Assembly (NCBI GenBank): GCA_963731615.1
Contig: CAVSWD010000005.1
Coordinates: 62,001 to 126,000, forward strand
DNA: 64,000 nt
Reading direction: 5' to 3'
Source of the DNA: Gaiellasilicea sp963731615
Lineage (GTDB): Bacteria; Actinomycetota; Thermoleophilia; Gaiellales; Gaiellaceae
Of the stretch, positions 26,613 through 35,180 are shown piece after piece. The notes below the pieces were generated by a model that did no database searches, had not been told where the DNA came from, and worked only from the letters and a program-made list of their open reading frames with translations. Made by a program: the position numbers and the translations under genes. How positions within the stretch are numbered: the first letter of the stretch is position 1; each line of letters opens with the position of its first letter.

Positions 26613-28031
26613 TCAGCTGCGCGGCTCGACGGCCCACACACGCGAGTAGCCGTGCAGGAGCAGCCGGCCGCCGTTGCCCGAGACGGGGACGTACTCGCCG
26701 TGCGGGAACCGGAGCACGACGCGGCCGCTCTTCGCGTCCACGCCCGTGATCCGGCTCCACGTCGAGCCCGCGTAGGCGACGCCGTCGACGACGACCGCGG
26801 CGCCCGAGACGGGCCCGCCCGCCGCCACGCGCCAGAGCACGCGGCCGGAGCTCGCCGCGACGGAGTAGAAGTGGCCGCTGTAGGAGCCGAAGAAGACGCG
26901 TCCGGCCCAGACGGCCGGCGACGAGTAGACGTAGCCGCCGGTCTGGACGCGCCAGAGGTAGCGACCGCCGGTCGTGAACGCGGTCAGGCTGTTGCCGGTC
27001 GAGGAGGGGACGAAGACGCGGCCGGCGGCGACCGCCGGCGTGCCGTAGATGCGGCCGTTGACCGAGCTGACCCAGCGCCGCTTGCCCGTGCCCGCGGCCA
27101 GAGCGTGCAGGCGGCCGCCGTAGTCGCCGATGTAGAGCGTCTTCCCCGCGATCGACGCGCTCGACGTGATCTTGTGACCGGTGCCGTAGCTCCAGCGCAG
27201 CTGCCGCCGCTCGAGGTCGAGCGCGTAGACGCGGCCGTTCCAGGCGCCGAAGTAGTCGAGACCGTCGCGGACGATCGGCGATGACTCGATCGGCGAGCCG
27301 ACGCGGAAGTGCCAGCGCAGGGTGCCGTTGCGACGGTCGAGCACGCGTACGACGCCGTCCATTCCGTGCACGACGAGGTCGTCTCCGACGACGGCGGGCG
27401 AGGACGCCATCTTCCCGCCGGAGGGCCGGTACCGCCAGATCACCTTGCCGTTGCGCATGTCGAGCGCGTAGACGTGGCCCTTGTAGTTGGCGACGTAGCC
27501 GACCCCGTCGGTGACGACGGCCGGAAACTCGACGAGCGCGCCGACACCGCGCGACCAGACCACCTTGAAGGGCGGCCGCAGCTTGATCTCGGGGTGCGCC
27601 TGCGTCCGCTGCGCGTTGGCGCCGTACATCGTCCACTGGAGTGCGTCCCGGTAGAGGCGGACGGTCACCTCGCGCCTTTGCCTGAAGGGCATGCGCACGG
27701 TCCGGATCCCGTAGCCGGGCTTGGACACGCGCACCGGGAGCGCCGCCCGGCGCCTGATCTGGACGGCCGCGAGGCCGGTGGAGTCGGCGTAGCCGGAGCG
27801 CCGGCCGATCACGACCCGCGCCCCGCGCACGCGGGCGTGCGTGTCGCCGTCGACGACGGTGACGAGCACCTTCGCGGCCTGCGAGTGCTCGCGCAGCGCC
27901 TTCGCGATCGGCGGGTCGGCAGGCGCGAGCAACGGTGCGGGCTCGGGTGGCGCCGCCGTCTCCTCGGAGTCGCCGGCGCAGGCTGCCGCCAGGCCCAGCA
28001 GGGCCACGCTTGCCGCGATGAGGCGGGTCAC
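26613..28031 (-). CDS. Secreted PQQ-type beta-propeller protein with carboxypeptidase-regulatory-like N-domain
   Basis: 472 residues. The N-terminus (TRLIAASVALLGLAAAC) is a signal peptide ending at Cys18, so a lipoprotein is likely, although the residue three before the Cys is Ala rather than Leu. Residues about 50-125 look like a carboxypeptidase-regulatory / Ig-like beta-sandwich (VLVTVVDGDTHARVRGARVV, SKPGYGIRTVRMPF). The rest is a seven-bladed propeller with repeats such as YVANYKGHVYALDMRNGKVI and FFGSYSGHFYSVAASSGRVL. It shares WTMYGANAQRTQ and LRPPFKVVWSRGVGALVEFP with the paralogue downstream, so the pair arose by tandem duplication with one copy gaining the N-domain. GTG 28031 overlaps the ATP-grasp stop (GTGA). 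Confidence 0.82.
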   Translation of the reverse strand: MTRLIAASVALLGLAAACAGDSEETAAPPEPAPLLAPADPPIAKALREHSQAAKVLVTVVDGDTHARVRGARVVIGRRSGYADSTGLAAVQIRRRAALPVRVSKPGYGIRTVRMPFRQRREVTVRLYRDALQWTMYGANAQRTQAHPEIKLRPPFKVVWSRGVGALVEFPAVVTDGVGYVANYKGHVYALDMRNGKVIWRYRPSGGKMASSPAVVGDDLVVHGMDGVVRVLDRRNGTLRWHFRVGSPIESSPIVRDGLDYFGAWNGRVYALDLERRQLRWSYGTGHKITSSASIAGKTLYIGDYGGRLHALAAGTGKRRWVSSVNGRIYGTPAVAAGRVFVPSSTGNSLTAFTTGGRYLWRVQTGGYVYSSPAVWAGRVFFGSYSGHFYSVAASSGRVLWRVAAGGPVSGAAVVVDGVAYAGSTWSRITGVDAKSGRVVLRFPHGEYVPVSGNGGRLLLHGYSRVWAVEPRS

Positions 28032-29060
28032 GCCTCGCCGGGCTCGCCTGCGACCGGCTCTGGAAGCTCCTCCGCGAACGGCTCAAACGTACCGTCGCGA
28101 CCGGTCGTCAACCACAGATGAGAGAAGAAACGCGTCATCACGATCCCGGCCCGGAACTCGCCGAGCATCGGCTCGGGGCGCTCGCCCCGGGCCAGCTCGA
28201 GCGCCAGCTCAGGGTAACGGCTGCCCGCGGCGAGCGGGACCGGAAAACCGCCGCCAAACCGAAGATTTACATCCGTCACGGGCAGCGAGCCGTCGGGCTC
28301 ACGGAAGCACTGGACGTTCGCCGGCCCCTTCACCCCGATCTGCTCGGAGACGTGCCGCGCATGCTCGATCAGCTCCCAGTCCTTGATCGCCATCCCCTTG
28401 ATCGACTCGCCGCCCTTCGACTGGATCATCGTCCGCGGGATCGCGTTCAGGCAGCGGCCGTCGAGGTCGCAGAAGACGTCGACCGAGAACTCCTCGCCGC
28501 CGCAGCACTCCTGCACGAACGAGTCCACCTGCGTGTAGTCGAGGAAGAAATCGAGCTCGATGCGGTTTTGCGCGCGGTAGATGTGGCGGGAGCCGAAGCC
28601 CTCGCGGACCTTGACGAGCAGCGGATAGCGGGCATCGGCGGGCACGTCCTCCGGCAGCCAGCTGCGCGGGCTCGCGATCTCCCGCGCCTCGAAGAAGAGG
28701 TGAGCGAGGTACTTGTCGCCCATCCGCTCGCACACCTCGGGGTCGGGCACGAGCGCCAGCGCGGGCGCCAGCTCCTCGCGCGAGCGCGCCAGCAGGATCT
28801 GGTCGAGATCGGTGAGCGGGACGATCAGCCGCACGTCGTGCGCCGCCACGATCTCGGCCAGCGCCGCGACGTAGCCGGGATCGTCGACCCGCGGCACGAA
28901 GCGCGTGGCGGTCGGCGTGGTAGAGGGCGGGCGCCAGCGGATCGAGGTCGGCCGCGATCGTCGTCGCGCCCGCCCGGCCGAACGCGGTGACGATGTCGAC
29001 GCGCTGGCCCGCGCAGGTGAAGAGGACCGCGGTCACGGCGAAGAGGGTAACGATTCCCAT
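28028..29060 (-). CDS. ATP-grasp ligase (carbamoyl-phosphate-synthase-like), one frameshift
   Basis: Cytoplasmic ATP-dependent carboxylate-amine ligase, about 344 residues joined. The N-terminal Rossmann-like part is in one frame (ATG 29060, TVLFTCAGQRVD-like AVLFTCAGQRVDIVTAFGRA). The shift lies near 28912, and the rest is open from 28897: VPRVDDPGYVAALAEI, LLVKVREGFGSRHIYR with the ATP-binding Lys, SFVQECCGGEEFSVDVFCD, and the metal-binding DVNLRFGGGFPVPLAAG with Asp/Asn/Arg. It belongs to the group common in capsule and O-antigen clusters, possibly amidating or aminoacylating a sugar. It is first gene of the unit 29060-23508. Its ATG faces the GTG of the divergent GT87 gene with only two bases between. 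Confidence 0.82.
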
Positions 29061-29062
29061 CC

Positions 29063-30280
29063 GTGCCGAATCGTTGGCGACCAACCCTCCCGAGCAACCC
29101 TCTCGTCCTGGCGGTCGGCGTCCTCGTTTTGAGCTGGTTGGCGGTGGGCGTCGCTCGTCGACCTTGGTTACCGCGACGCCGACATCCCGATCTACCAACG
29201 CTACGGAGAGTCGATCGAGGGCGGGCTGGTGCCGTACCGCGACTTCGGCCTCGAGTACCCACCCGGGGCGCTGCCCGCCTTCGCGCTACCCGCCCTCGTC
29301 ACCGAGACCTTCTCCGGCTACGCGCTCGCATTCGAGACGCTGATGATTCTGTGCGCGTTGCTCGCGCTCGCCGCGACCAACGCCTCGCTGCGCCGATTGC
29401 GAACGCCGAGAGCGCACTCGATCGTCGCTCTCGTCGCGGTCGCGATCTCTCCGCTGGCGCTCGCGACCGTCGCCCTGGGCCGCTACGACTTCCTGCCCGT
29501 TGCGCTCGTGGCTGTCTGGCTCGCCCTCGAGCTGCACGACCGCCATCGACCCGCAGCGGCCGTACTGGGCCTCGCCATCGCGGTGAAGCTCTACCCGGTC
29601 GCTCTGCTCCCGATCGCGTTCCTGTGGGTTGGACGCAGGCGCGGCTGGCGCGAGGCGGCACTGGGAGCCGCCGTTGCGGCAGCCGTCTGCGCCTGTGCTT
29701 CCTTCCCTTTCTCCTGCTCTCGCCGGGCGGGGTCGCCGACAGCCTGCTCGGACAGTTGCGACGGCCGCTCCAGGTGGAGAGCCTCGGAGCCTCCGTCCTC
29801 CTTGCCGCGCAGCGATTGCTCGGCACGGACGTCTCGGTCGAGACCTCGAGCGGGTCGGTGAACCTGGTCGGCGGTGTTCCCGACGTCGTTGCGGCGATCT
29901 CGAGCGCAACGCAGATCGCGCTCGTCATCGTCGTCTACGTTCTCTTCGCACGCGCCGTCGCACCAACGCGGACCGAGCTCGTGCTCGCAAGCGCCGGAGT
30001 CGTCACGGCGCTCGTCGCGACGGGCAAGGTCTTCTCGCCACAGTTCCTGCTCTGGCTGGTCGTCCTCGTGCCGCTCGTGCCGGGGTTGACCGGGAGCCTC
30101 GCCGCAGCGGCTTGTGTGCTCGCGATGCTGATCACGACCAGCTGGTTTCCGTTCCGGTACCTCGCTCTCACGCAGGCCGCGGGCCTACAGACGACCCTCC
30201 TGCTCGTCCGGAACGGCCTTGTGCTTGCGTTGCTCGGGCTCTCGCTCCTGCGGCTGCGACGAGAGACCCGCGTGCTCTGA
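29063..30280 (+). CDS. GT87-family (DUF2029) membrane glycosyltransferase, two frameshifts
   Basis: GT-C membrane protein of about 405 residues, expected to transfer a sugar from a polyprenyl-phosphate donor outside the membrane. GTG 29063 opens PNRWRPTLPSNPLVLAVGVL. The second frame (about 29160-29690) holds the family loop PYRDFGLEYPPGALPAFALP and helices including AVKLYPVALLPIAFLWVGRR. The third part returns to the first frame (FLPFLLLSPGGVADSLLGQL, TGKVFSPQFLLWLVVLVPLV) and ends LRLRRETRVL. It is closely similar, motif by motif, to the intact gene at 36204-37421. The 3' 96 bases overlap the convergent sugar transferase. The start abuts the divergent ATP-grasp gene, so the true start could be further in. 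Confidence 0.78.
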   Translation: MPNRWRPTLPSNPLVLAVGVLVLSWLAVGVARRPWLPRRRHPDLPTLRRVDRGRAGAVPRLRPRVPTRGAARLRATRPRHRDLLRLRARIRDADDSVRVARARRDQRLAAPIANAESALDRRSRRGRDLSAGARDRRPGPLRLPARCARGCLARPRAARPPSTRSGRTGPRHRGEALPGRSAPDRVPVGWTQARLARGGTGSRRCGSRLRLCFLPFLLLSPGGVADSLLGQLRRPLQVESLGASVLLAAQRLLGTDVSVETSSGSVNLVGGVPDVVAAISSATQIALVIVVYVLFARAVAPTRTELVLASAGVVTALVATGKVFSPQFLLWLVVLVPLVPGLTGSLAAAACVLAMLITTSWFPFRYLALTQAAGLQTTLLLVRNGLVLALLGLSLLRLRRETRVL

Positions 30281-30850
30281 CCAGCCGCCGGTGCTGCCCT
30301 TGTACGTGCCGCCGAAGAGCGCCAGCGGCGTGCGCAGCAGGATCAGCAGGTCGGTGCGCGGCGAGCGGTGGTCGACGTACCAGACGTCGAGCTCGATCCG
30401 CTCGTCCCAGGAGAGCGAGGCGCGGCCGTGGATCTGCGCCCAGCCGGTGATCCCGGGCAGCACCTCGAGCCGCCGGCGCTGCCGGTCGTCGTAGCGCTCG
30501 ACCTGGTAGCGGAGCGTCGGACGCGGCCCGATCACGCTCATCTCGCCGCGGACGACGTTCCAGAGCTGCGGCAGCTCGTCGATCGAGGTGCGGCGGAGGA
30601 AACGGCCGACGCGGGTGATCCGCGCGTCGCCCTTGTCGACGGCGAAGCCCGCGCCCTGCCGCTCGGCGCCGACGACCATCGTCCGCAGCTTCAGGAGCTC
30701 GAAGTCCTCGCCGTCCTTGCCGACGCGCGTCTGCCTGAAGAGGACGGGACCGCGATCCTCGAGCTTGACCGCCAGCGCCGCGAGCGCGAGCACGGGGCTG
30801 GCGAGCGCGAGGCCGGCGCCTGCGATCGCGACGTCGAGCGGGCGCTTCAG
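30185..30850 (-). CDS. Short polyprenyl-phosphate sugar-1-phosphate transferase
   Basis: Initiating transferase of 221 residues lacking the N-terminal multi-helix part of the homologue at 1087-2550. One hydrophobic hairpin (RPLDVAIAGAGLALASPVLA) precedes the catalytic domain: RQTRVGKDGEDFELLKLRTM, RTSIDELPQLWNVV, SVIGPRPTLRYQVERY and PGITGWAQIHGRASLSWDER. The natural N-terminus is LKRPLDV, whose first codon is CTG (30850-30848), overlapping the upstream stop as CTGA. There is no ATG, GTG or TTG within the ten codons before it. The C-terminus overlaps the convergent GT87 gene by 96 bases. It is probably specific for a different sugar than the first transferase, which would imply a second repeat unit. 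Confidence 0.85.
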   Translation of the reverse strand: MKRPLDVAIAGAGLALASPVLALAALAVKLEDRGPVLFRQTRVGKDGEDFELLKLRTMVVGAERQGAGFAVDKGDARITRVGRFLRRTSIDELPQLWNVVRGEMSVIGPRPTLRYQVERYDDRQRRRLEVLPGITGWAQIHGRASLSWDERIELDVWYVDHRSPRTDLLILLRTPLALFGGTYKGSTGGWSEHAGLSSQPQEREPEQRKHKAVPDEQEGRL

Positions 30851-31946
30851 CGGGTGCCTTCCGCCGCTTCCCAGGTGGCGGGGACGCCGCGGCGCAGGTA
30901 GTTCCAGAGCGCGACGACCGTCGCCCAGGTGACGAGCGCGTAGTAGCGGGCGATCCCGACGCCGACGACGGCGGCCGCGATCAGCAGCAGCTGGCCGGCC
31001 AGCACGACCTGGTAGACGAGCCCTTCGCCGACGAGCGCGAGCGAAGTGGCGAGCAGGAGCAGATGGAGCACGCCGCTGCCGTAGCGGAGCACGCGATGGG
31101 AGATCACCTCGACGAGGTAGAGGGGCGGCAGCCGCTTCAGCATCGAGCCGCGCAGGGTGATCTCCCAGCAGTGCTCGAACATACGCACCTTCCGCCGGTA
31201 CTCGGTCTCGTTCGACGGCGTCGGCTTCTCGAAGGCGTGCGCGGCGGGCTCGTAGACTGCGCGTCGCCCGGCCTGCACCATCCGGTACGGGAACGAGAGA
31301 TCGTGCCCCCACTTCGGGTCGACCTCGACGTAGTCCGAGCGCCGCACCGCGTAGATGGAGCCGTTGCCGCCCGTGATCGAGCCGAGCCGCGACTCCGCCT
31401 GCCGCTGCGCCAGCTCGTAGCGCCAGTAGACGCCCTCGCGGTTCGAGCCGTCGGCGGCCTCGAGCACGAGCCGGCCGCAGACGTAGGCGACGTCGGGGTC
31501 GGCGAAGTTGGCGACGAGCTGCCGGAGCGCGTCGGGCGCCCAGGTCGCGTTCGCGTCCGAGAAGGCGAGGATCTCGCCGCGTCGTCTCGCGGACGGCCCG
31601 GTTCTGGGCGGCGACCTTGCCCCCGCGCGGGTTCACGATCAGCCGAACACGGTCGCCGAACGCCGCGACGAGCTCGTGCGTCCGGTCGCTCGACGCGTCC
31701 GAGGTGACCACGAGCTCGAGCTTGTCGGCGGGATAGTCGAGCGCGAGCAGGTTCTCGAGCCGCCGCACGATCACCGCTTCCTCGTTGTAGGCGGCGACGA
31801 TCACGGTCACGGTCGGCTCGATCGGACGCGGCCGCCACCCGCCGCGTGCGCACGCGGGCGAGCGCGGCCGCCGCGAGCGGGTAGAGCACGTGCGTCCAGG
31901 CGAGCGCGCCCAGGGAGAGCCAGAAAAGCACCTTGACCGCAAGCAC
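30847..31946 (-). CDS. Glycosyltransferase family 2 (processive-type, membrane), two frameshifts
   Basis: Membrane GT-A enzyme of about 365 residues. GTG 31946 starts VLAVKVLFWLSLGALAWTHV, a first helix. After a shift near 31825 the frame reads TVTVIVAAYNEEAVIVRRLE and LELVVTSDASSDRTHELVAA. A shift near 31590 leads to the stretch from 31467 with GNGSIYAVRRSDYVEVDPKW (acceptor region), MFEHCWEITLRGS and three helices at the end. This arrangement, with a GT2 core between one N-terminal and several C-terminal helices, is that of cellulose/hyaluronan-synthase-like and related transferases. It ends in the CTGA junction with the sugar transferase. TACACT is seven bases before the start. Confidence 0.8.
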
Positions 31947-31953
31947 GCCGTCG

Positions 31954-31959
31954 AGTGTA
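31954..31959 (-). promoter_or_regulatory. Candidate leaderless -10 element, TACACT
   Basis: Minus-strand TACACT, seven bases before GTG 31946. Paired with TAGGCT on the plus strand, it makes a 41-base divergent promoter region. Confidence 0.5.
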
Positions 31960-31974
31960 GTGAGACGCGCCGGA

Positions 31975-31980
31975 TAGGCT
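31975..31980 (+). promoter_or_regulatory. Candidate leaderless -10 element, TAGGCT
   Basis: TAGGCT, seven bases before GTG 31988. Confidence 0.45.
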
Positions 31981-31987
31981 GCCCCGC

Positions 31988-33084
31988 GTGTCCGCCCGCG
32001 TCTGCTTCGTCGTCGGCGCCCGGCCGAACTTCATGAAGTCGGCGCCGGTCTACCGGGAGCTGGCCGCGCTCGACCCGGCCCTCGAGCTCGTGCTCGTCCA
32101 CACAGGCCAGCACTACGACGAGCAGATGTCGGACGTCTTCTTCGACCGAGCTCGGCCTGCCCACGCCGGACGAGTACCTCGGCGTCGGCTCCGGAACACA
32201 CGCGGAACAGACGGCGAAAGCGCTGGTCGGCGTCGAGCGGGTGCTCCACGAGCGCGAGATCGACCTCTGCGTCGTCGCGGGGGACGTCAACTCGACGCTC
32301 GCCGGCGCTCTCGCCGCGGTGAAGGCGGGCGTCAAGCTCGCCCACATCGAGTCGGGACTACGGAGCTTCGACCGCGCGATGCCCGAGGAGCACAACCGCA
32401 AGCTGACCGACCATCTCAGCGACATCCTGTTCGTCCACTCAGACGAGGGCATCGTCAACCTCACCCGGGAGGGCGTCGACCCCGCATCGGTGCATCTCGT
32501 CGGGAACACGATGATCGACTCGCTCCTCGAGCACCTCGAGCCGGCCCTGGCACGCACGCCGTGGGAGGCGTTCGGTGTCGAGCCGGGGGTCTATGGCCTC
32601 GTGACGCTGCACCGGCCGGCGCTGGTCGACGACCCCGACCGGCTCGAGGCAGTCACGGACGGGCCTGATCGCGCTCGCCGCAGACTTCACCATCGTCTTC
32701 CCGGTCCACCCGCGCACCCGCGCGCGGCTCGAGGAGAGCGGCGGCGACGGCAGGCTGCGGAGGCGGGCGTGCACGTGCGCCCGCCGCTCGGCTACCTCGA
32801 CTTCCTCGGTCTCGAGGCGGAGGCCGCCTTCGTCGCGACCGACTCGGGCGGCGTCCAGGAGGAGACGTCATTTCTCGGCGTCCGCTGCTTCACGCTCCGC
32901 GACTCGAACGAGCGCCTCGTCACCGAGGAGCTCGGCACGAACACACGCCTCGGCGCGAGGCCGGAGCGGCTGGCCGAGATCCCGGCAGCTGCTCACCCGG
33001 CCGAAGCCGGGCGAGGCAATCCCGGGCTGGGACGGTGCCGCCGGCTCCCGCGCGGCAAAGGTGCTGCGACGCGCGCTGGGCTGA
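31988..33084 (+). CDS. wecB: UDP-N-acetylglucosamine 2-epimerase (non-hydrolysing), frameshifted
   Basis: Interconverts UDP-GlcNAc and UDP-ManNAc. The joined product is about 360 residues. It opens VSARVCFVVGARPNFMKSAP, with VHTGQHYDEQMSDVFF next. After a shift near 32150 comes the long clean part (32241-32650) with CVVAGDVNSTLAGALAAV, HIESGLRSFDRAMPEEHNRK and GNTMIDSLLEHLEP, all diagnostic of WecB/MnaA. Another shift near 32655 leads to FPVHPRTRARLEESGG, then GYLDFLGLEAEAAFVATDSG and GVQEETSFLGVRCFTLRDSN. Further shifts near 32760 and 32985 precede the end at TGA 33082-33084. The conserved catalytic Asp, Glu and His residues are all present across frames, so error rather than loss is likely. 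The GT39 gene follows with overlap. Confidence 0.85.
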
Positions 33085-34464
33085 CCCGGTTCGCGGAGCC
33101 GCTCGCGCTCCTCGTCCTCGTCGTCGCGCAGGCGCTCCTCTTCGGCCGGCTCGTCGGCACCGACACCGACTACGACGAAGGCGTCTACCTGACGAGCGTC
33201 GACGCACTCGAGCACGGGCAGCGGCTCGGCGAGGACGTCTTCGCGCCGCAACCGCCCGGTGTTCTACCTGCTGCTGCGCGTGCTCTCGGTCGCCGGCGCC
33301 GACTCGGTTCGCGGCTTCCACGTCGGCATGGTCGTCGTCGCGATCCTGACCTGCCTCGCCGCGTACCTGCTCGGCCGCGCGATCGCGGGACCGCTCGCGG
33401 GACTCACCGCGGCGGCGCTCCTGACTATCGCGCCGCCCTTTCCGCTCTACGCGCACCGCGTGCTGGCCGACATCCCGCCGCTCGGCCTCGCGCTCCTCTC
33501 CTTCTGGCTCGCCTGGGAGGCGCAGGCACGGCGTTCGGTCGCGCTCGCGCTCGGCGGCGGCGCCGTGCTGACGGCCGCGTTGTGCGTGAAGCCGACTGCA
33601 GTGCTCGCCCTGCCGACGTTCCTGCTCCTGCTGCTCTGGGAGCGCGACCGACGCGGCCGCGTTCTCGCCGCCGCTCTTGCCGGTGCTGCAGCCGTCTCCG
33701 CGGCATTGCTGCTGGCCTATCGCGACGTCCTCGGCGAGCTGTGGGAGAGCGTCGTCGTCTACCACCGCGACGCGCGCGATACGCGCGCGCTGGTCGACAA
33801 CACGCACGAGCTCGTCACGTTCCTCAACTGGCGCACGCCGTTCGCCTGGCTCGTCGTCGCCGGTCTCGTGGCCTCGGTCGTGTTGTTGCGCCGCCGCCGC
33901 GCGCAGGCGGTCTGGGCGCTCTGGCTCTGGGCGGGGCTCACGAGTGCGTTTCTGCTCTACCACCACCCACTGCACGACAACCATCTGCTCGTGCTTCCGG
34001 TCGTGCTCGCCGTCCCGGCCGGAATCGCAATCGGGGCGTTGGTCGGCCGCGTCGAGAGGCGGGCAGCCGCCGTGAGCGTGCTGGTGCTCGTGCTCGCCGC
34101 CGGCTATGTCCAACAGCAGCGGCGCGTCGCCCTCGCCGATGTCCCGGAAGAGCCGGAGCTCGTCCGCGCAGCCGAGATCCTGCGGCGAGAGACCGGCCCG
34201 GACGACCGCGTCGTCTCCGACCACCCGATCGTCCCGTTCCTCGCCGGCCGCCGCGTCCACGGGCCGCTCGCCGACACGGCGGTGCTGCGGTTCGAGACGG
34301 GATCGCTCACGGACGCGGAGGTTCTACGCGAGCTTGACGAAGGGAACGTGGCCGCGGTGGTGGTCGGGCGCGCGTTCGCCGGCCGACCACAGCTCGTCCG
34401 CACGCTCTCAACCCGATTCCGCCGTCAGGTAGCGGGTGAGAGAACGACGATCTTCCTCCGCTAG
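33081..34464 (+). CDS. GT39-like polytopic glycosyltransferase, one frameshift
   Basis: GT-C enzyme of about 460 residues and ten to twelve helices (ArnT/PMT-like). The N-terminus (RFAEPLALLVLVVAQALLFG) is in frame with a CTG at 33081 that overlaps the upstream stop as CTGA; no ATG, GTG or TTG is available within ten codons. The acidic first loop, GTDTDYDEGVYLTSVDALEH, contains the Asp residues expected at the active site. One inserted base near 33255 (PQPP then VFYLLLRVLSVAG) shifts to the long frame from 33259, which is clean to the TAG at 34462-34464. The soluble C-terminal portion (about residues 350-460) is probably extracytoplasmic. The stop shares CTAG with the convergent methyltransferase. 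Confidence 0.8.
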
Positions 34465-35180
34465 GGCGTTCGCGGGGGGAGCCGCGCCTTCACGCTGAGG
34501 AATGACGCGTGCCGTGGGTCGAGCGCTGCAAGACGTCGCGGCAGCGGGTAGTAGCCCGCGCCGAGTACGGCCTCGACCACGAAGCCGTGGCTCTCGAACA
34601 GCTCGCGGAGCCCGCGGTACGCGAACACGCGCAAATGCTGCCAGGTCGAGCCGCGCTCCCACGGGTCGTCTCGGTGCAACGCCAGCGGATTGCCTAGACC
34701 GAGTCTGGTTGCCGTGACGTTCGTGAGCGAGAAGGGCTGCCACCCGCACACCAGGGACATCACGTTATGCCAGCCCGCCAGGTTTTCGGTCGAAACGACC
34801 GCATAGCCGGCGGGTCTCAAGATTCGTGCGATCTCGATCAGGAAGGTGTCGGTCTCGGCCAGGTGCTCGATCACCTGGTTGCTGACCACGACGTCGAACG
34901 TGTCCGTTTCGAACGGCAGTTGGCCGTTTAGGTCCGCCACCGTTACCTCTACGCCCCGTGCGCGCGCCTCGGCCGCGCGCTCGACGACGACTTCCACTCC
35001 CCGGACGTCCGACGCTCGAACTCGCTCCGCGAAGCGTCTCGTCAGCAGACCGTCGTCACACCCGAGGTCGAGGAGTGCGCCGCCCACCTGCGGTTCCAAA
35101 AGTGAAACGATGTTGCCGACGTTCGCAGCACTCGCTCGGTCGAACGCCGCGCCCGCCAGGTCACGCAGAGCTTTCTTCAC
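34461..35180 (-). CDS. SAM-dependent methyltransferase
   Basis: Intact class I methyltransferase of 239 residues. GGALLDLGCDDGLLTRRFAE is motif I, and DTFDVVVSNQVIEHLAETDT with ILRPAGYAVVSTENLAGWHN form motifs II and III of the methyltransferase-11/23 type. The acceptor could be a sugar hydroxyl or carboxyl. GTG 35180 overlaps the upstream GT2 stop (GTGA), so this gene and the AT-rich glycosyltransferase are one unit. Its own base composition is closer to the bulk of the window than that of its partner. The stop shares CTAG with the convergent GT39 gene. Confidence 0.88.
   Translation of the reverse strand: MKKALRDLAGAAFDRASAANVGNIVSLLEPQVGGALLDLGCDDGLLTRRFAERVRASDVRGVEVVVERAAEARARGVEVTVADLNGQLPFETDTFDVVVSNQVIEHLAETDTFLIEIARILRPAGYAVVSTENLAGWHNVMSLVCGWQPFSLTNVTATRLGLGNPLALHRDDPWERGSTWQHLRVFAYRGLRELFESHGFVVEAVLGAGYYPLPRRLAALDPRHASFLSVKARLPPRTP

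Noticed and set aside
30888..32557. Upstream part of a 790-residue frame joined to the short sugar transferase
   Set aside because: It passes through fragments of the GT2 gene and the antisense of the 2-epimerase. The catalytic protein begins at LKRPLDV.
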